A stretch of DNA of 15,953 bases from an uncultured Oscillospiraceae bacterium (GTDB taxonomy: Bacteria > Bacillota > Clostridia > Oscillospirales > Oscillospiraceae): positions 1-15,953 of the forward strand of contig CAJULZ010000064.1 in assembly GCA_910587205.1 (NCBI GenBank), read 5' to 3'. Of the stretch, positions 4,533 to 11,508 are shown piece by piece. Positions within the stretch are counted from its first letter, which is position 1. Each line of letters starts with the position of its first letter. The notes beneath the pieces are model-generated. The model ran no database searches, was not told the DNA's origin, and worked only from the letters and a program-made list of their open reading frames with translations. Made by a program: the position numbers and the translations under genes.

Positions 4533-5051
4533 TTACATCCAGTCGAGGTCAACGCGGTAGTCATCCTCAATCAGCAGATAGTCCACGCCGCATTGGCGGC
4601 ATAGATCCAATGTGGCTGTATTATCCCGGATCAGGTTTTCTATGGTGCAGCCCGAATCGTCCAAACGGGTTTCGATCACGTTGGCATACCGCTTGATGTT
4701 TGCGAAATGCTGCCGGATGTATGCTTCGCTCATGACCAGGCAGCGGTACCGGATGAAGGCGAGATAGCTGCTGTCAAAGCCAACGGCCCAGTCAAAGGGA
4801 ATATAGCAGCCTTCAACAACGAGGTTCTGCCCATTTTCGATGGCCGTCTTGATGATTTCCCGGACAATGGGCCAGAGATATCCCGTCAGGGCCTGGTCGC
4901 TGCTGAAAGGTGTGAGAGATGTGTTCCCGCTGCGGATCAGTCCCATTTTCAGGTGGTCAATGGAGAGGTAGGGGTATCCGTACCGCTCCAGCAGCTTTTG
5001 GGCCAGGGCGGTTTTTCCCGTGTGGGATGCGCCCGCGATTAAAATGACCAT
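4533..5051 (-). CDS. Small P-loop kinase/NTPase of unknown substrate
   Basis: The 172-residue protein starts MVILIAGASHTGKTALAQ. GASHTGKT at residues 7-14 is a Walker A (P-loop) motif, and YPYLSIDHLKMGLIRSG next supplies an Asp in the position typical of nucleotide/small-molecule kinases. NLVVEGCYIPFDWA holds a probable Walker B-like strand with Glu. The fold group is adenylate-kinase/zeta-toxin-like P-loop kinases, which phosphorylate small molecules. The substrate cannot be read from the sequence. A usable Shine-Dalgarno (GAAAGGAA) precedes the ATG. It lies 58 nt after the DHHW gene and before the shared terminator, so it may be the last gene of that operon. No partner antitoxin is seen. 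Confidence 0.75.
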   Translation of the reverse strand: MVILIAGASHTGKTALAQKLLERYGYPYLSIDHLKMGLIRSGNTSLTPFSSDQALTGYLWPIVREIIKTAIENGQNLVVEGCYIPFDWAVGFDSSYLAFIRYRCLVMSEAYIRQHFANIKRYANVIETRLDDSGCTIENLIRDNTATLDLCRQCGVDYLLIEDDYRVDLDWM

Positions 5052-5109
5052 ATCCGCCGTTCCTTTCGTTGGGTTTCCGGCCTGTCTTGCGGCTTGGCGG
5101 GCACAGATC

Positions 5110-6264
5110 TTACAGCGCCAGCTTGAACAGGTTCTTATCCGTGTTGAAATTGTTGGCGGAGTAGAGCACCAGCACCTGGTCGATGCCGTTATCCGTCACA
5201 TACTGCTTCAGCGGCGTATTGTTGTACCGCAGGTCGAACAGGTGCACCTCCCGGAACTCCTCCGCTAAAAAGGGGGCCAGACTATCGGCGTAAGAGTCCC
5301 GGATCACCAGCAGCTTCCCGTTGACGGCGTCCGGGTTCTGGATGACGCATAGGGGCTGGTTGCCGCCTAAAAAGTAGGCGTATTTGTCCTTGGCGGCCAG
5401 CTTTTCCGGATAGTACAGCCCACCCTCGATGGGCGAGCCCTCGGGATAGCGGGTGACGGCGACGTTCCCGCCCGTGCCCCCCTCGGGGATCATGGTATCA
5501 ATGCTGTCCGGCTTCACCCAGCTGGCCCCGGCAGCGGACCAGGTGGTGCCGTAGAAGTTGTTGCTCACCTGGGTGGGCTGGGTGTACACGACGGACTGGG
5601 GGAGGCCCATGCCGTCCATCAGCATATAGTAGCCCCGGTAGGCCCCGAAGGAGGTCCAGTGGTGGTCGGTGCGGTAGAAGGAGCTGTCCTCGTCCGGGGA
5701 CTGGGTGTTGCCGCAGGTGATGCCCAGTAAGCTCAGGTTGATGAACGTTACGCTGTCCCCGCACAGCTCCTCCGCCCGCCGGAGGGTGGAGCCGTCGTCC
5801 ACGTTGGGGGCGTTGTCCGGCAGGAACATGGCCCAGGCCCAGCTCTTGTCCGGCACCAGGGAGAAGTACACCGGCACATCCAGGTTGGCCCCCAATTTGT
5901 TCACGTAGCCCACCCGCTGGGCCAGGTCCCCGTCGGAGATCTGGGTGAAGTGGGCGAACAGGGTCTGGCCGTCGGTGCCGAAGTAGACCTTGTTGTTCTC
6001 CTGCTTGCCCAGGGCGCGTTCGCACAGGGCCTTGGTCTGGATCCACTGATCCCGCAGGGGGAACTGGTCGGTGACGTAGTCCTCGAAGTCCTCCATAAAC
6101 TCGCCGGAGCGGATGGTGCTGGGTGTGGGGGCCTTGAACTGGGCCAGGAAGCGGTTTTCCTGGTCGGAGAAGTCCCGGCTGGGGGAGAGGAGCAGGGCGG
6201 CGCCAAAGCCGAAAATGAACAGGCAGAACAGCACCGTGATAAAAACAGCGTATTTTTTACTCAT
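5110..6264 (-). CDS. DHHW-family protein, extracytoplasmic partner of the MBOAT acyltransferase
   Basis: 384 residues. An N-terminal membrane anchor or signal segment (about 6-26) is followed by an extracytoplasmic domain. Residues 54-72 contain the family pattern GEFMEDFEDYVTDQFPLRD. FYRTDHHWTSFGAY, with DHHW at 200-203, names the family. Near the C-terminus GKLLVIRDSYADSLAPFL resembles the second catalytic block of SGNH/AlgX-like acyltransferases and esterases. DHHW proteins are commonly encoded beside MBOAT proteins and are thought to complete transfer of acyl groups to an extracellular polymer. The ATG has GAGG just upstream. It lies 242 nt after the MBOAT gene on the same strand. The acceptor polymer is unknown. 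Confidence 0.85.
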   Translation of the reverse strand: MSKKYAVFITVLFCLFIFGFGAALLLSPSRDFSDQENRFLAQFKAPTPSTIRSGEFMEDFEDYVTDQFPLRDQWIQTKALCERALGKQENNKVYFGTDGQTLFAHFTQISDGDLAQRVGYVNKLGANLDVPVYFSLVPDKSWAWAMFLPDNAPNVDDGSTLRRAEELCGDSVTFINLSLLGITCGNTQSPDEDSSFYRTDHHWTSFGAYRGYYMLMDGMGLPQSVVYTQPTQVSNNFYGTTWSAAGASWVKPDSIDTMIPEGGTGGNVAVTRYPEGSPIEGGLYYPEKLAAKDKYAYFLGGNQPLCVIQNPDAVNGKLLVIRDSYADSLAPFLAEEFREVHLFDLRYNNTPLKQYVTDNGIDQVLVLYSANNFNTDKNLFKLAL

Positions 6265-6355
6265 AAGCCTCTAAACCTTTCAGAGAAGCACTGTGGATGG
6301 TGGCGTGCAGGTCTGGTAGATGCCCCACAGCGGGCGTCGGCGGATAACAATACCC

Positions 6356-6385
6356 GGAATCTTTTCCTGTCAAGAAAAAGATTCC
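6356..6385. repeat. Inverted repeat in the MBOAT-DHHW spacer
   Basis: GGAATCTTTT (6356-6365) and AAAAGATTCC (6376-6385) form a 10-bp stem with a 10-nt loop. The loop region includes TCAAGAAAAAG, which recurs at 6481-6491. No U-tract follows on the minus strand, so it is not a clear terminator; it might influence the MBOAT/DHHW expression ratio. Confidence 0.45.
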
Positions 6386-6471
6386 CGACATCAGGGACGC
6401 GGTTTGCTGCCGTGGGGTAATGGCGGTTGCCGGGATACGGTGGTCAGCGGTTTCAAGTTCTTTTTCGCTTT

Positions 6472-6491
6472 CTTTTTCTTTCAAGAAAAAG
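6472..6491 (-). terminator. Weak AT-rich hairpin after the MBOAT gene
   Basis: CTTTTTCT and AGAAAAAG form an 8-bp palindrome with a 4-nt loop, 15 nt past the MBOAT stop codon. It is AT-rich and not followed by a clean U-run, so at most a partial terminator inside the operon. It shares TCAAGAAAAAG with the inverted repeat at 6356-6385. Confidence 0.3.
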
Positions 6492-6506
6492 GAAGACCCC
6501 CCGCCC

Positions 6507-7940
6507 TTAGAACCGGAAGTACAGGAAGGGGTTGTATGTCCCGTCCACCAGGTAGGCGGTGGTGACGGCCAGCCCCGCCAGCATCAGCACGGGGAAGGCC
6601 ACCTGCCGCGCCCGCTGGGGCAGCTTGTGCCACAGGGTCTTGGCCAGCGGCGTGGCCGCCACGATGGCAGTGACCAGGATGGGCAGGTAGTTGCGGAAGT
6701 AGTAGAGGAAGTCCGTGTCCAGCGCCCCCGCGCCGAAGCCGAACATGGCGGCCAGGTACGGCCCCATGGCGGAGAAGTCTTCCACCGCGAAGATGGCCCA
6801 GCCCACGATGGCGATGAGTACGCCGTACACATGGCCCAGCCAGCCGGGGGCGCGGTCCAGCCATTTGCCCAGCCACAGCTTTTCCAAGGCGATCCACACG
6901 AACCAGTACAGGCCCCAGCACAGGAAGTTCCAGCTTGCCCCGTGCCAGATGCCGGTGGCGGCCCAGACGACGAGCAGATTGAACACCATGCGGCCCTTCC
7001 CCACCCGGCTGCCGCCCAGGGGGAAATAGAGGTACTCCCGGAACCAGCTTCCCAGGGAGATGTGCCACCGCCGCCAGAACTCGCTGGCCGACTTGGAGAT
7101 ATAGGGGTAGTTGAAATTCTCCAAGAACTCGAAGCCCAGCATCCGGCCCAGGCCGATAGCCATGTCGGAATAGCCCGAGAAGTCGAAGTAGAGCTGGAGG
7201 GAGAAGGCCAGGATGCCCAGCCACGCCCCCAGGGTGGTGAGCTGATGCGAAGGCGTGGCCAGGTACACGTCCCACAGCGGCCCCAGGGCGTTGGCCAGCA
7301 GCACCTTTTTGCACGCGCCGATGGTGAAGCGCTGCACGCCGGAGGCGAACTTCTCAAAGGAGTGGGTACGCTCCTCCAGCTGCTCGTCCAGATCCTTATA
7401 TTTGATGATAGGCCCGGCGATAAGCTGGGGGAACAGGGTGACGAAGGTGCCGAAGGTGACGATGTTTTTCTGGCACCGGGCGTCCCCGCGGTATACGTCG
7501 ATGGTGTAGCTCATGGTCTGGAACGTGTAGAAAGAGATGCCGATGGGCAGGGTGAAGGGGATAGATCCGCCGCCGGGCAGGGGCAGGCTCTTGATGACGG
7601 GCAGGAAGCCCGCGCCAACGGCGGCCAGGCTGCCTGCGATGAAGTTCCAGTACTTGAAGAAGCCCAGCAGGGCCAGGTTGAATACCACCGACGACGCCAC
7701 CGCCATCCGCGCGCCCCTGTCATTGCTGTTTGCTTTACACCGGGTGACAATGCGGCCGTGGGAGTAGTCGATGGCAATGGAGAGGAACATGATGAGCACG
7801 TACACCGGTTCGCCCCAGCCGTAAAAGATGAGGTTGACGATGAGCAGCACCAGGTTGCGCCACTTCAGCGGGGCAATATAGTACAAGACCAGTACGATGG
7901 GGAAGTACAGGAACAGGAAGAAGGGGCTGGAAAAGATCAT
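6507..7940 (-). CDS. MBOAT-family membrane O-acyltransferase, AlgI/DltB-like
   Basis: 477 residues with about ten hydrophobic segments. Family landmarks are in order: IGISFYTFQTMSYTIDVYRG (133-152), FPQLIAGPIIKY (170-181), YFDFSGYSDMAIGLGRMLG (251-269), FWRRWHISLGSWFREYLYFP (288-307) and TGIWHGASWNF (329-339). His333 of WHGASW is the conserved catalytic-type MBOAT histidine; His293 lies in the WRRWHISL motif. These proteins move an activated acyl group across the membrane for O-acylation of alginate, teichoic acid, peptidoglycan or other glycans. The Shine-Dalgarno is GAGGTG. Its upstream neighbour is a DUF4358 lipoprotein and its downstream neighbour the DHHW partner. The substrate glycan is not identifiable here. 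Confidence 0.93.
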   Translation of the reverse strand: MIFSSPFFLFLYFPIVLVLYYIAPLKWRNLVLLIVNLIFYGWGEPVYVLIMFLSIAIDYSHGRIVTRCKANSNDRGARMAVASSVVFNLALLGFFKYWNFIAGSLAAVGAGFLPVIKSLPLPGGGSIPFTLPIGISFYTFQTMSYTIDVYRGDARCQKNIVTFGTFVTLFPQLIAGPIIKYKDLDEQLEERTHSFEKFASGVQRFTIGACKKVLLANALGPLWDVYLATPSHQLTTLGAWLGILAFSLQLYFDFSGYSDMAIGLGRMLGFEFLENFNYPYISKSASEFWRRWHISLGSWFREYLYFPLGGSRVGKGRMVFNLLVVWAATGIWHGASWNFLCWGLYWFVWIALEKLWLGKWLDRAPGWLGHVYGVLIAIVGWAIFAVEDFSAMGPYLAAMFGFGAGALDTDFLYYFRNYLPILVTAIVAATPLAKTLWHKLPQRARQVAFPVLMLAGLAVTTAYLVDGTYNPFLYFRF

Positions 7941-7967
7941 GGGCTGTCACCTCGCGGATAAGTCAAG

Positions 7968-7993
7968 TTGCCCCGGCGTTCGCGCCGGGGCAA
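7968..7993. repeat. Perfect hairpin between the DUF4358 lipoprotein and MBOAT genes
   Basis: TTGCCCCGGCG (7968-7978) and CGCCGGGGCAA (7983-7993) form an 11-bp perfect stem with a 4-nt loop (UUCG on plus, CGAA on minus). There is no U-tract on the minus strand, so it is more likely an mRNA-stability or processing hairpin than a full terminator. It lies 5 nt past the lipoprotein stop codon. Confidence 0.6.
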
Positions 7994-7998
7994 TGAAT

Positions 7999-8790
7999 TC
8001 AAAACAGCGCGTTGAACTGGTCCACGATGTCGTCGCAGTTTTCATGGACCACCATCATGATGTAATCCCCGTTGGACACGATGCGGGAGTTGTTCTCCCA
8101 CTGGTCCATGGCCATGGGATACTGGGCGCCCCCCGGGCCGGTGCCGTCGCCCACCATATAGTCCACGCGGGCTTGGAAGATGGCCGTTACCGCGTCCACA
8201 TCGGCGTTGTCCTTTACCTGTACCAGTCCAAATTCGCCGTTGTTCATGGATATCATGCAGATATATACGAGGCATTGTTCGGTGGCAATCCCGGTTAGGC
8301 CGGGGTAGTAGCCGTCTAACAGCTCGGCGGGAGCCAGCTCCAGGAAGCCAAATTCGTTCAGATTGGTCACATCCGTATAGAAAGCCTCAAGATCCACCCC
8401 TGCGACGGGCGCGGGGGAACCCTCCGGGTTTGTCTCCTCGGGGGTGGGGGTAGCCTCCGGTTCGGGCGGGAGACTGAGACTGGGTTCCGCATCCGGGGTG
8501 GGCTGAGGGGTGCTGGGTTTTTCGGATGGCTCTGTGCTGGGCTTCTGAGTGGGCGCAACGCTGGGCTCTTGGGAGGGCTCCGCGCTGGGCGTGTCAGAAG
8601 GCTCCGTGGAGGGTTCGGCACTGGGCGCGTCGGAAGGGAGCGCCAGGGAGGGCTCCTGGGCGGGAATGTCCTGGCTGGGTCCGGTGGATGCGGGGGGATC
8701 GGAGACCCCTGCCGCGCCGGGACTGCCGCAGGCGGACAGCAGGGACAGCGCCAGGACGGCGCACAGGGTCAGGGCAAAAACGCGTTTCAT
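7999..8790 (-). CDS. DUF4358-like lipoprotein with a long Pro/Ser/Glu-rich linker
   Basis: 263 residues. The signal peptide ends in lipobox LLSAC with Cys21, so it is probably a membrane-anchored lipoprotein. Residues about 30-129 are a low-complexity linker with repeated AEPS/TEPS/EKPS units, a likely wall-spanning spacer. The folded domain (about 132-263) starts VDLEAF and contains YYPGL, CLVYICMISMNNGEFGLVQV, VTAIFQARVDYM and the ending DDIVDQFNALF. These blocks match its two neighbours and the DUF4358 pattern of clostridial lipoproteins. The function is unknown. AGGAG precedes the ATG. It is the last of three tandem paralogues and sits directly before the MBOAT gene. The family name is from pattern memory. 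Confidence 0.8.
   Translation of the reverse strand: MKRVFALTLCAVLALSLLSACGSPGAAGVSDPPASTGPSQDIPAQEPSLALPSDAPSAEPSTEPSDTPSAEPSQEPSVAPTQKPSTEPSEKPSTPQPTPDAEPSLSLPPEPEATPTPEETNPEGSPAPVAGVDLEAFYTDVTNLNEFGFLELAPAELLDGYYPGLTGIATEQCLVYICMISMNNGEFGLVQVKDNADVDAVTAIFQARVDYMVGDGTGPGGAQYPMAMDQWENNSRIVSNGDYIMMVVHENCDDIVDQFNALF
8404..8700 (-). repeat. Degenerate repeat coding for the Pro/Ser/Glu linker
   Basis: Codons 31-129 of the lipoprotein encode an imperfect EPS/KPS/TPS periodicity, seen in DNA as recurrent GAGCCCTCC-like units. Such tracts change length by slippage. The two paralogues lack this linker and go almost directly from lipobox to domain. Confidence 0.6.
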
Positions 8791-8834
8791 ATGTCACTAA
8801 AACTCCTTTATCCTGTTATGTTGTTGTTATGATG

Positions 8835-8863
8835 AGAAGCGGCCGTACGGCCCGGCCGCTTCT
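8835..8863. repeat. 10-bp hairpin between the two intact DUF4358 genes
   Basis: AGAAGCGGCC (8835-8844) and GGCCGCTTCT (8854-8863) form a GC-rich stem with a 9-nt loop, 9 nt after the stop of the upstream lipoprotein gene on the minus strand. No U-run follows on that strand (CATCATAAC), so it may modulate rather than end transcription. Confidence 0.55.
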
Positions 8864-8872
8864 CTGGGCATT

Positions 8873-9379
8873 TTAGGAAAACAGGGCGTTGAACTCGGAA
8901 ATGATGGCCTCGCTGTCCCCATGGTTGACCAGCATCACATAGGTGCCGCTGACCACCACCTTGGCGCTGCGTTGCCACATCTCCACTTCCTCGGGGTAGT
9001 TGCCCGGGCCTTCAGTGCTCTTGGCGTCGATGCGGGCCTGGAAGATCTTCTTCACCTTGGCGGCGTCATCTTCGCTCTTGGCCTGGGCCAGGGCCAGCTC
9101 GCCGCCGCTGAAGGAGACCATGGGCAGGTAAACCTCCAGCTGCTCCAGCTCCAGGTCCTTCAGGCCAGGGTAGTTGTTTTCCAGCATGATGGCGCCGAAC
9201 TCCGCGTCGGCGGGGTCGGCCCGGTCCAGGGAGGCGAACTCGTGGTTTTCCTGGACGGTCTGGGCGAAGGCGGCCAGGTCCACCTTCTTTTCCTCGGGTT
9301 TACCGCTGTTGCCGCAGGCGGACAGCAGGGACAGGCACAGCGCCGCGGCAGCGCACAGGACAATCACTTTTTTCATCAT
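8873..9379 (-). CDS. DUF4358-like lipoprotein, short-linker paralogue
   Basis: 168 residues with signal peptide and lipobox LLSAC, Cys22. After a short charged spacer (GNSGKPEEKK) the domain starts VDLAAFAQTVQENHEF. Shared blocks follow: NNYPGLKDLELEQL, YLPMVSFSGGELALAQ, AAKVKKIFQARIDAK and the ending SEAIISEFNALFS. The same blocks occur in both neighbours, so the three arose by tandem duplication. The ATG-ATG start is preceded by AGGAG. Likely an extracytoplasmic lipoprotein co-expressed with the MBOAT/DHHW pair. No catalytic motif is visible and the biochemical function is unknown. Confidence 0.82.
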   Translation of the reverse strand: MMKKVIVLCAAAALCLSLLSACGNSGKPEEKKVDLAAFAQTVQENHEFASLDRADPADAEFGAIMLENNYPGLKDLELEQLEVYLPMVSFSGGELALAQAKSEDDAAKVKKIFQARIDAKSTEGPGNYPEEVEMWQRSAKVVVSGTYVMLVNHGDSEAIISEFNALFS

Positions 9380-9408
9380 TCTAATACTCCTTCTTTAAAA
9401 ATGTGCGG

Positions 9409-9866
9409 TTATTTCAACAACTCGTTGAACTCGCTGACGATCTGGTCGCACTCCTCGGCCGTCACCATCAGCACGTAGCAGCCGTTGACCTCCACACGGG
9501 CGCTGTTGGTCCACAGCTCGGTGGGGCCTGGAAGATCTCCCCAACCTTGGCGGCGTCTTCGGCGCTCTTGGCCTGGACCATGGAGAACTCCCCATTGTTC
9601 ATGGTAATCATGGACATGTAGATCACCCGCTGCTCCAGATCCAGGTCCAGCAGCCCGGGCAGGTACTGCTCGATAGACTGCTTGGCGAACTCGTCCGCTT
9701 CCGGGTCCTGTTCCATGAGGTAGGCGGCGAATTCATATTTTTCCTGGATGGTCTGGGCAAAGGCGGACAGGTCCGCTTGTTTCTGGGTCTGGCCCCCGGT
9801 GCAGGAGGTCAGCAGGACCAACAGCGCGACAGCGGTCAGTCCCAGGGACAAGACAAACTTTTTCAT
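9409..9866 (-). pseudogene. Third DUF4358-like lipoprotein gene, broken by an internal deletion and frameshift
   Basis: The frame starts normally with a signal peptide and lipobox LLTSC (Cys22). It then reads ADLSAFAQTIQEKYEF, YLPGLLDLDLEQRVIYMSM, NNGEFSMVQ and AAKVGEIFQA. At the junction 9520-9524 the expected 18 or so residues after IFQA are missing. The frame shifts to PPSCGPTAPVWRS and stops. The next frame continues the family perfectly: ELWTNSARVEVNGCYVLMVT, then CDQIVSEFNELLK and TAA (9411-9409). In the neighbour the same interval is 54 nt; here 5 nt remain, implying a loss of about 49 nt. As it stands it would give a 132-residue protein without the C-terminal third. A sequencing or assembly error is possible but would have to delete about 50 nt. 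Confidence 0.8.
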
Positions 9867-9913
9867 TGGGAAACAACACCCTTTTCTTAGATTTTTTGCG
9901 GTTGGCGGGGATT

Positions 9914-10540
9914 TTATACAGGGCCGGGGCCCTCGATGTGGCTGCGCACGCGCTGGATGATCATATCCAGCGCCACCAGGTTGTGCCCGCCCTCCAGCAC
10001 CACGATGTCGGCATACTGGCGGGAAGGCTGGACAAACTGCTCGTGCATGGGCTTGACGGTGGTGAGGTACTGGCTGATTACCGAGTCCAGGGAACGGCCC
10101 CGTTCCTTCACGTCCCGAAGGATGCGGCGGAGGATGCGCACATCGGCGTCCGTATCTACAAAGATCTTAATGTCCATCAGGTCCCGCAGGGCGTTATCGG
10201 CAAAGATTAGGATACCCTCCACGATGACCACCTTGGTGGGACGTACCTCCGCCGTCTTCTCGGAGCGGTTGTGGATGGTGTAATCGTACAGCGGGCAGCG
10301 GATTGCCTGCCCCGCGGCCAGCTTTTTCAGGTCGTCCACCAACAGGGCGGTGTCAAAGGAATCGGGGTGGTCGTAGTTCAGCGCGGCCCGCTCCTCATAG
10401 GTCATGCCAACATGTTTTTTATAGTAGTTGTCGTGGTAGACTACGGACACGTTGTCCCCAAAAGCGTCCTGAAGCCGTTTTGTCAGGGTGGTTTTGCCTG
10501 AGCCGGTGCCGCCGGCGATGCCGATGATCATGGTGTCCAT
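9914..10540 (-). CDS. udk: Uridine kinase (uridine/cytidine salvage)
   Basis: 208 residues when started at ATG 10540. The start is chosen because GGGAGG lies about 7 nt upstream and a consensus promoter lies at 10595-10623, inside the longer in-frame extension. MDTMIIGIAGGTGSGKTT carries the P-loop (10-17). Also present are YHDNYYKKH, LNYDHPDSFDTALL, VVIVEGILIF (Walker B-like) and RILRRILRDVKERGRSLD with SQYLTTVKPMHEQFV, all typical of Udk. The enzyme phosphorylates uridine and cytidine with NTP in the cytoplasm. It is transcribed first in the minus-strand array, ahead of the lipoprotein genes, with 47 nt to the next start and no terminator between them. Confidence 0.95.
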   Translation of the reverse strand: MDTMIIGIAGGTGSGKTTLTKRLQDAFGDNVSVVYHDNYYKKHVGMTYEERAALNYDHPDSFDTALLVDDLKKLAAGQAIRCPLYDYTIHNRSEKTAEVRPTKVVIVEGILIFADNALRDLMDIKIFVDTDADVRILRRILRDVKERGRSLDSVISQYLTTVKPMHEQFVQPSRQYADIVVLEGGHNLVALDMIIQRVRSHIEGPGPV

Positions 10541-10594
10541 ACGCCGCCCTCCCGTGTCTGCGCCGGGCCGCGGGCCCGTGCGGTATTTTGGGGT

Positions 10595-10623
10595 ATTATA
10601 CCACAGGCAAGGGGGGTTGGCAA
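10595..10623 (-). promoter_or_regulatory. Promoter of udk (and possibly the downstream envelope genes)
   Basis: Minus strand: TTGCCA (10623-10618), a 17-bp spacer, TATAAT (10600-10595) preceded by TGG, an extended -10. Predicted start about 10588, 48 nt before the udk ATG. The absence of other promoters or clear terminators suggests read-through into the lipoprotein-MBOAT-DHHW genes. Confidence 0.82.
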
Positions 10624-10815
10624 CTGGCTTCACCCCGGCGGGCCACTGTTCACAATACCCGCGGGAGGAGCGTTTGGTTGCACGGGCGGGGAAATTTTCG
10701 GCAAAATCCCCCGGTGGAGCGGTGGAATGCCCGGAAAAATCCGGCCGGGAAGGTGGATTTCGGCAAAGTGACAGCAAAAAAGGTTAAATTTTTGACAGAT
10801 TCGCCACATTTTCTC

Positions 10816-10844
10816 TTGCTATTTGGGCGGCAAGCGAATATAAT
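10816..10844 (+). promoter_or_regulatory. Promoter of trmL
   Basis: TTGCTA (10816-10821), a 17-bp spacer, TATAAT (10839-10844). Start expected near 10851, leaving a leader of about 17 nt before the ATG. A perfect TTGACA at about 10793 is too far from this -10 and has no suitable -10 of its own. Confidence 0.72.
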
Positions 10845-10867
10845 GTCCATGGTTAAGGGAGGATGTT

Positions 10868-11374
10868 ATGGTCAATATTGTGTTGGTTGAACCAGAAATC
10901 CCGCAGAATTGCGGCAATATTGCCCGCACTTGTGCCGCCACCCGGAGCCGCCTGCACCTGGTGGAGCCCCTGGGATTTGACATCAGTGAAAAAGCGGTGA
11001 AGCGGGCGGGGCTGGACTATTGGCCCATGGTGGACCTGGCCGTCTATCCCAGCCTGGAGGAGCTGTTCCGGCGCAACCTCATTTCCGACCTGTGGCTGGC
11101 AACCACCAAGGCCCCCCGGGACTACTCCGGGGCGGAGTTCCGGGACGGCTGCTGGCTGTTTTTTGGGAAGGAGACAGCCGGCTTGCCGGAGGAGTTTCGC
11201 CAGACCCATAAGGACCGCTGCATCCGCATCCCCATGCGGGAGGACGCCCGCAGCCTGAACCTGTCCAACTCGGTGGCCGTGATGGCCTACGAAGCCCTTA
11301 GGCAGCAGGGATTCCCCGGCCTGAGCGGGGCGGGGGAAATGGCAAGAGCTGCGTCGGGAACAGGCGGGGCGTGA
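10868..11374 (+). CDS. trmL: tRNA (cytidine/uridine-34 2'-O)-methyltransferase, SPOUT family
   Basis: 168 residues. It starts MVNIVLVEPEIPQNCGNIARTC, the TrmL signature. SPOUT-knot motifs at the C-terminus are DGCWLFFGKETAGLPEE, IRIPMREDARSLNLSNS and VAVMAYEALRQQGF, which bind S-adenosylmethionine. The family methylates the 2'-OH of the wobble nucleotide in certain leucine tRNAs, as a homodimer. GGGAGG precedes the ATG by 5 nt, following a very short leader. The C-terminal tail (about 15 residues, LSGAGEMARAASGTGGA) is Gly/Ala-rich and not conserved-looking. Confidence 0.93.
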   Translation: MVNIVLVEPEIPQNCGNIARTCAATRSRLHLVEPLGFDISEKAVKRAGLDYWPMVDLAVYPSLEELFRRNLISDLWLATTKAPRDYSGAEFRDGCWLFFGKETAGLPEEFRQTHKDRCIRIPMREDARSLNLSNSVAVMAYEALRQQGFPGLSGAGEMARAASGTGGA

Positions 11375-11508
11375 CGGCGAGAAGGGCGGAGCAGAGCGAA
11401 AGCGGCCCGCAGCGTGTCCAATCCGAGCGTGACAACGAGCGAACCTCCCGAATCAAGAAAAACCTCAATTCACTTCAAGTTGTAAGAAATGAAAGGAGTT
11501 AGATCACC
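11375..11508 (+). other. Spacer between trmL and pgk, no clear promoter
   Basis: The 134-nt spacer is purine-rich. It ends in a Shine-Dalgarno GAAAGGAG for pgk. I cannot find a convincing -35/-10 pair or a terminator, although the glycolytic cluster probably has its own promoter here. Confidence 0.4.

Noticed and set aside
6257..6484. 75-codon minus-strand frame between MBOAT and DHHW genes
   Set aside because: Starts with TTG inside a hairpin, low-complexity Lys/Glu beginning, no Shine-Dalgarno and no recognisable product, although it overlaps the DHHW start.
6420..7961. 513-codon plus-strand frame antisense to the MBOAT gene
   Set aside because: Composition (Gln/Gly/Val/His-rich) is typical of antisense of GC-rich membrane genes; the minus frame has all MBOAT motifs.
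10541..10777. N-terminal extension of udk
   Set aside because: The extension covers the udk promoter and the ribosome-binding site for ATG 10540, and the shorter protein matches the usual uridine kinase length.
10793..10798. TTGACA as -35 for trmL
   Set aside because: It is about 40 bp from the TATAAT, too far; TTGCTA at 10816 has the correct 17-bp spacing.
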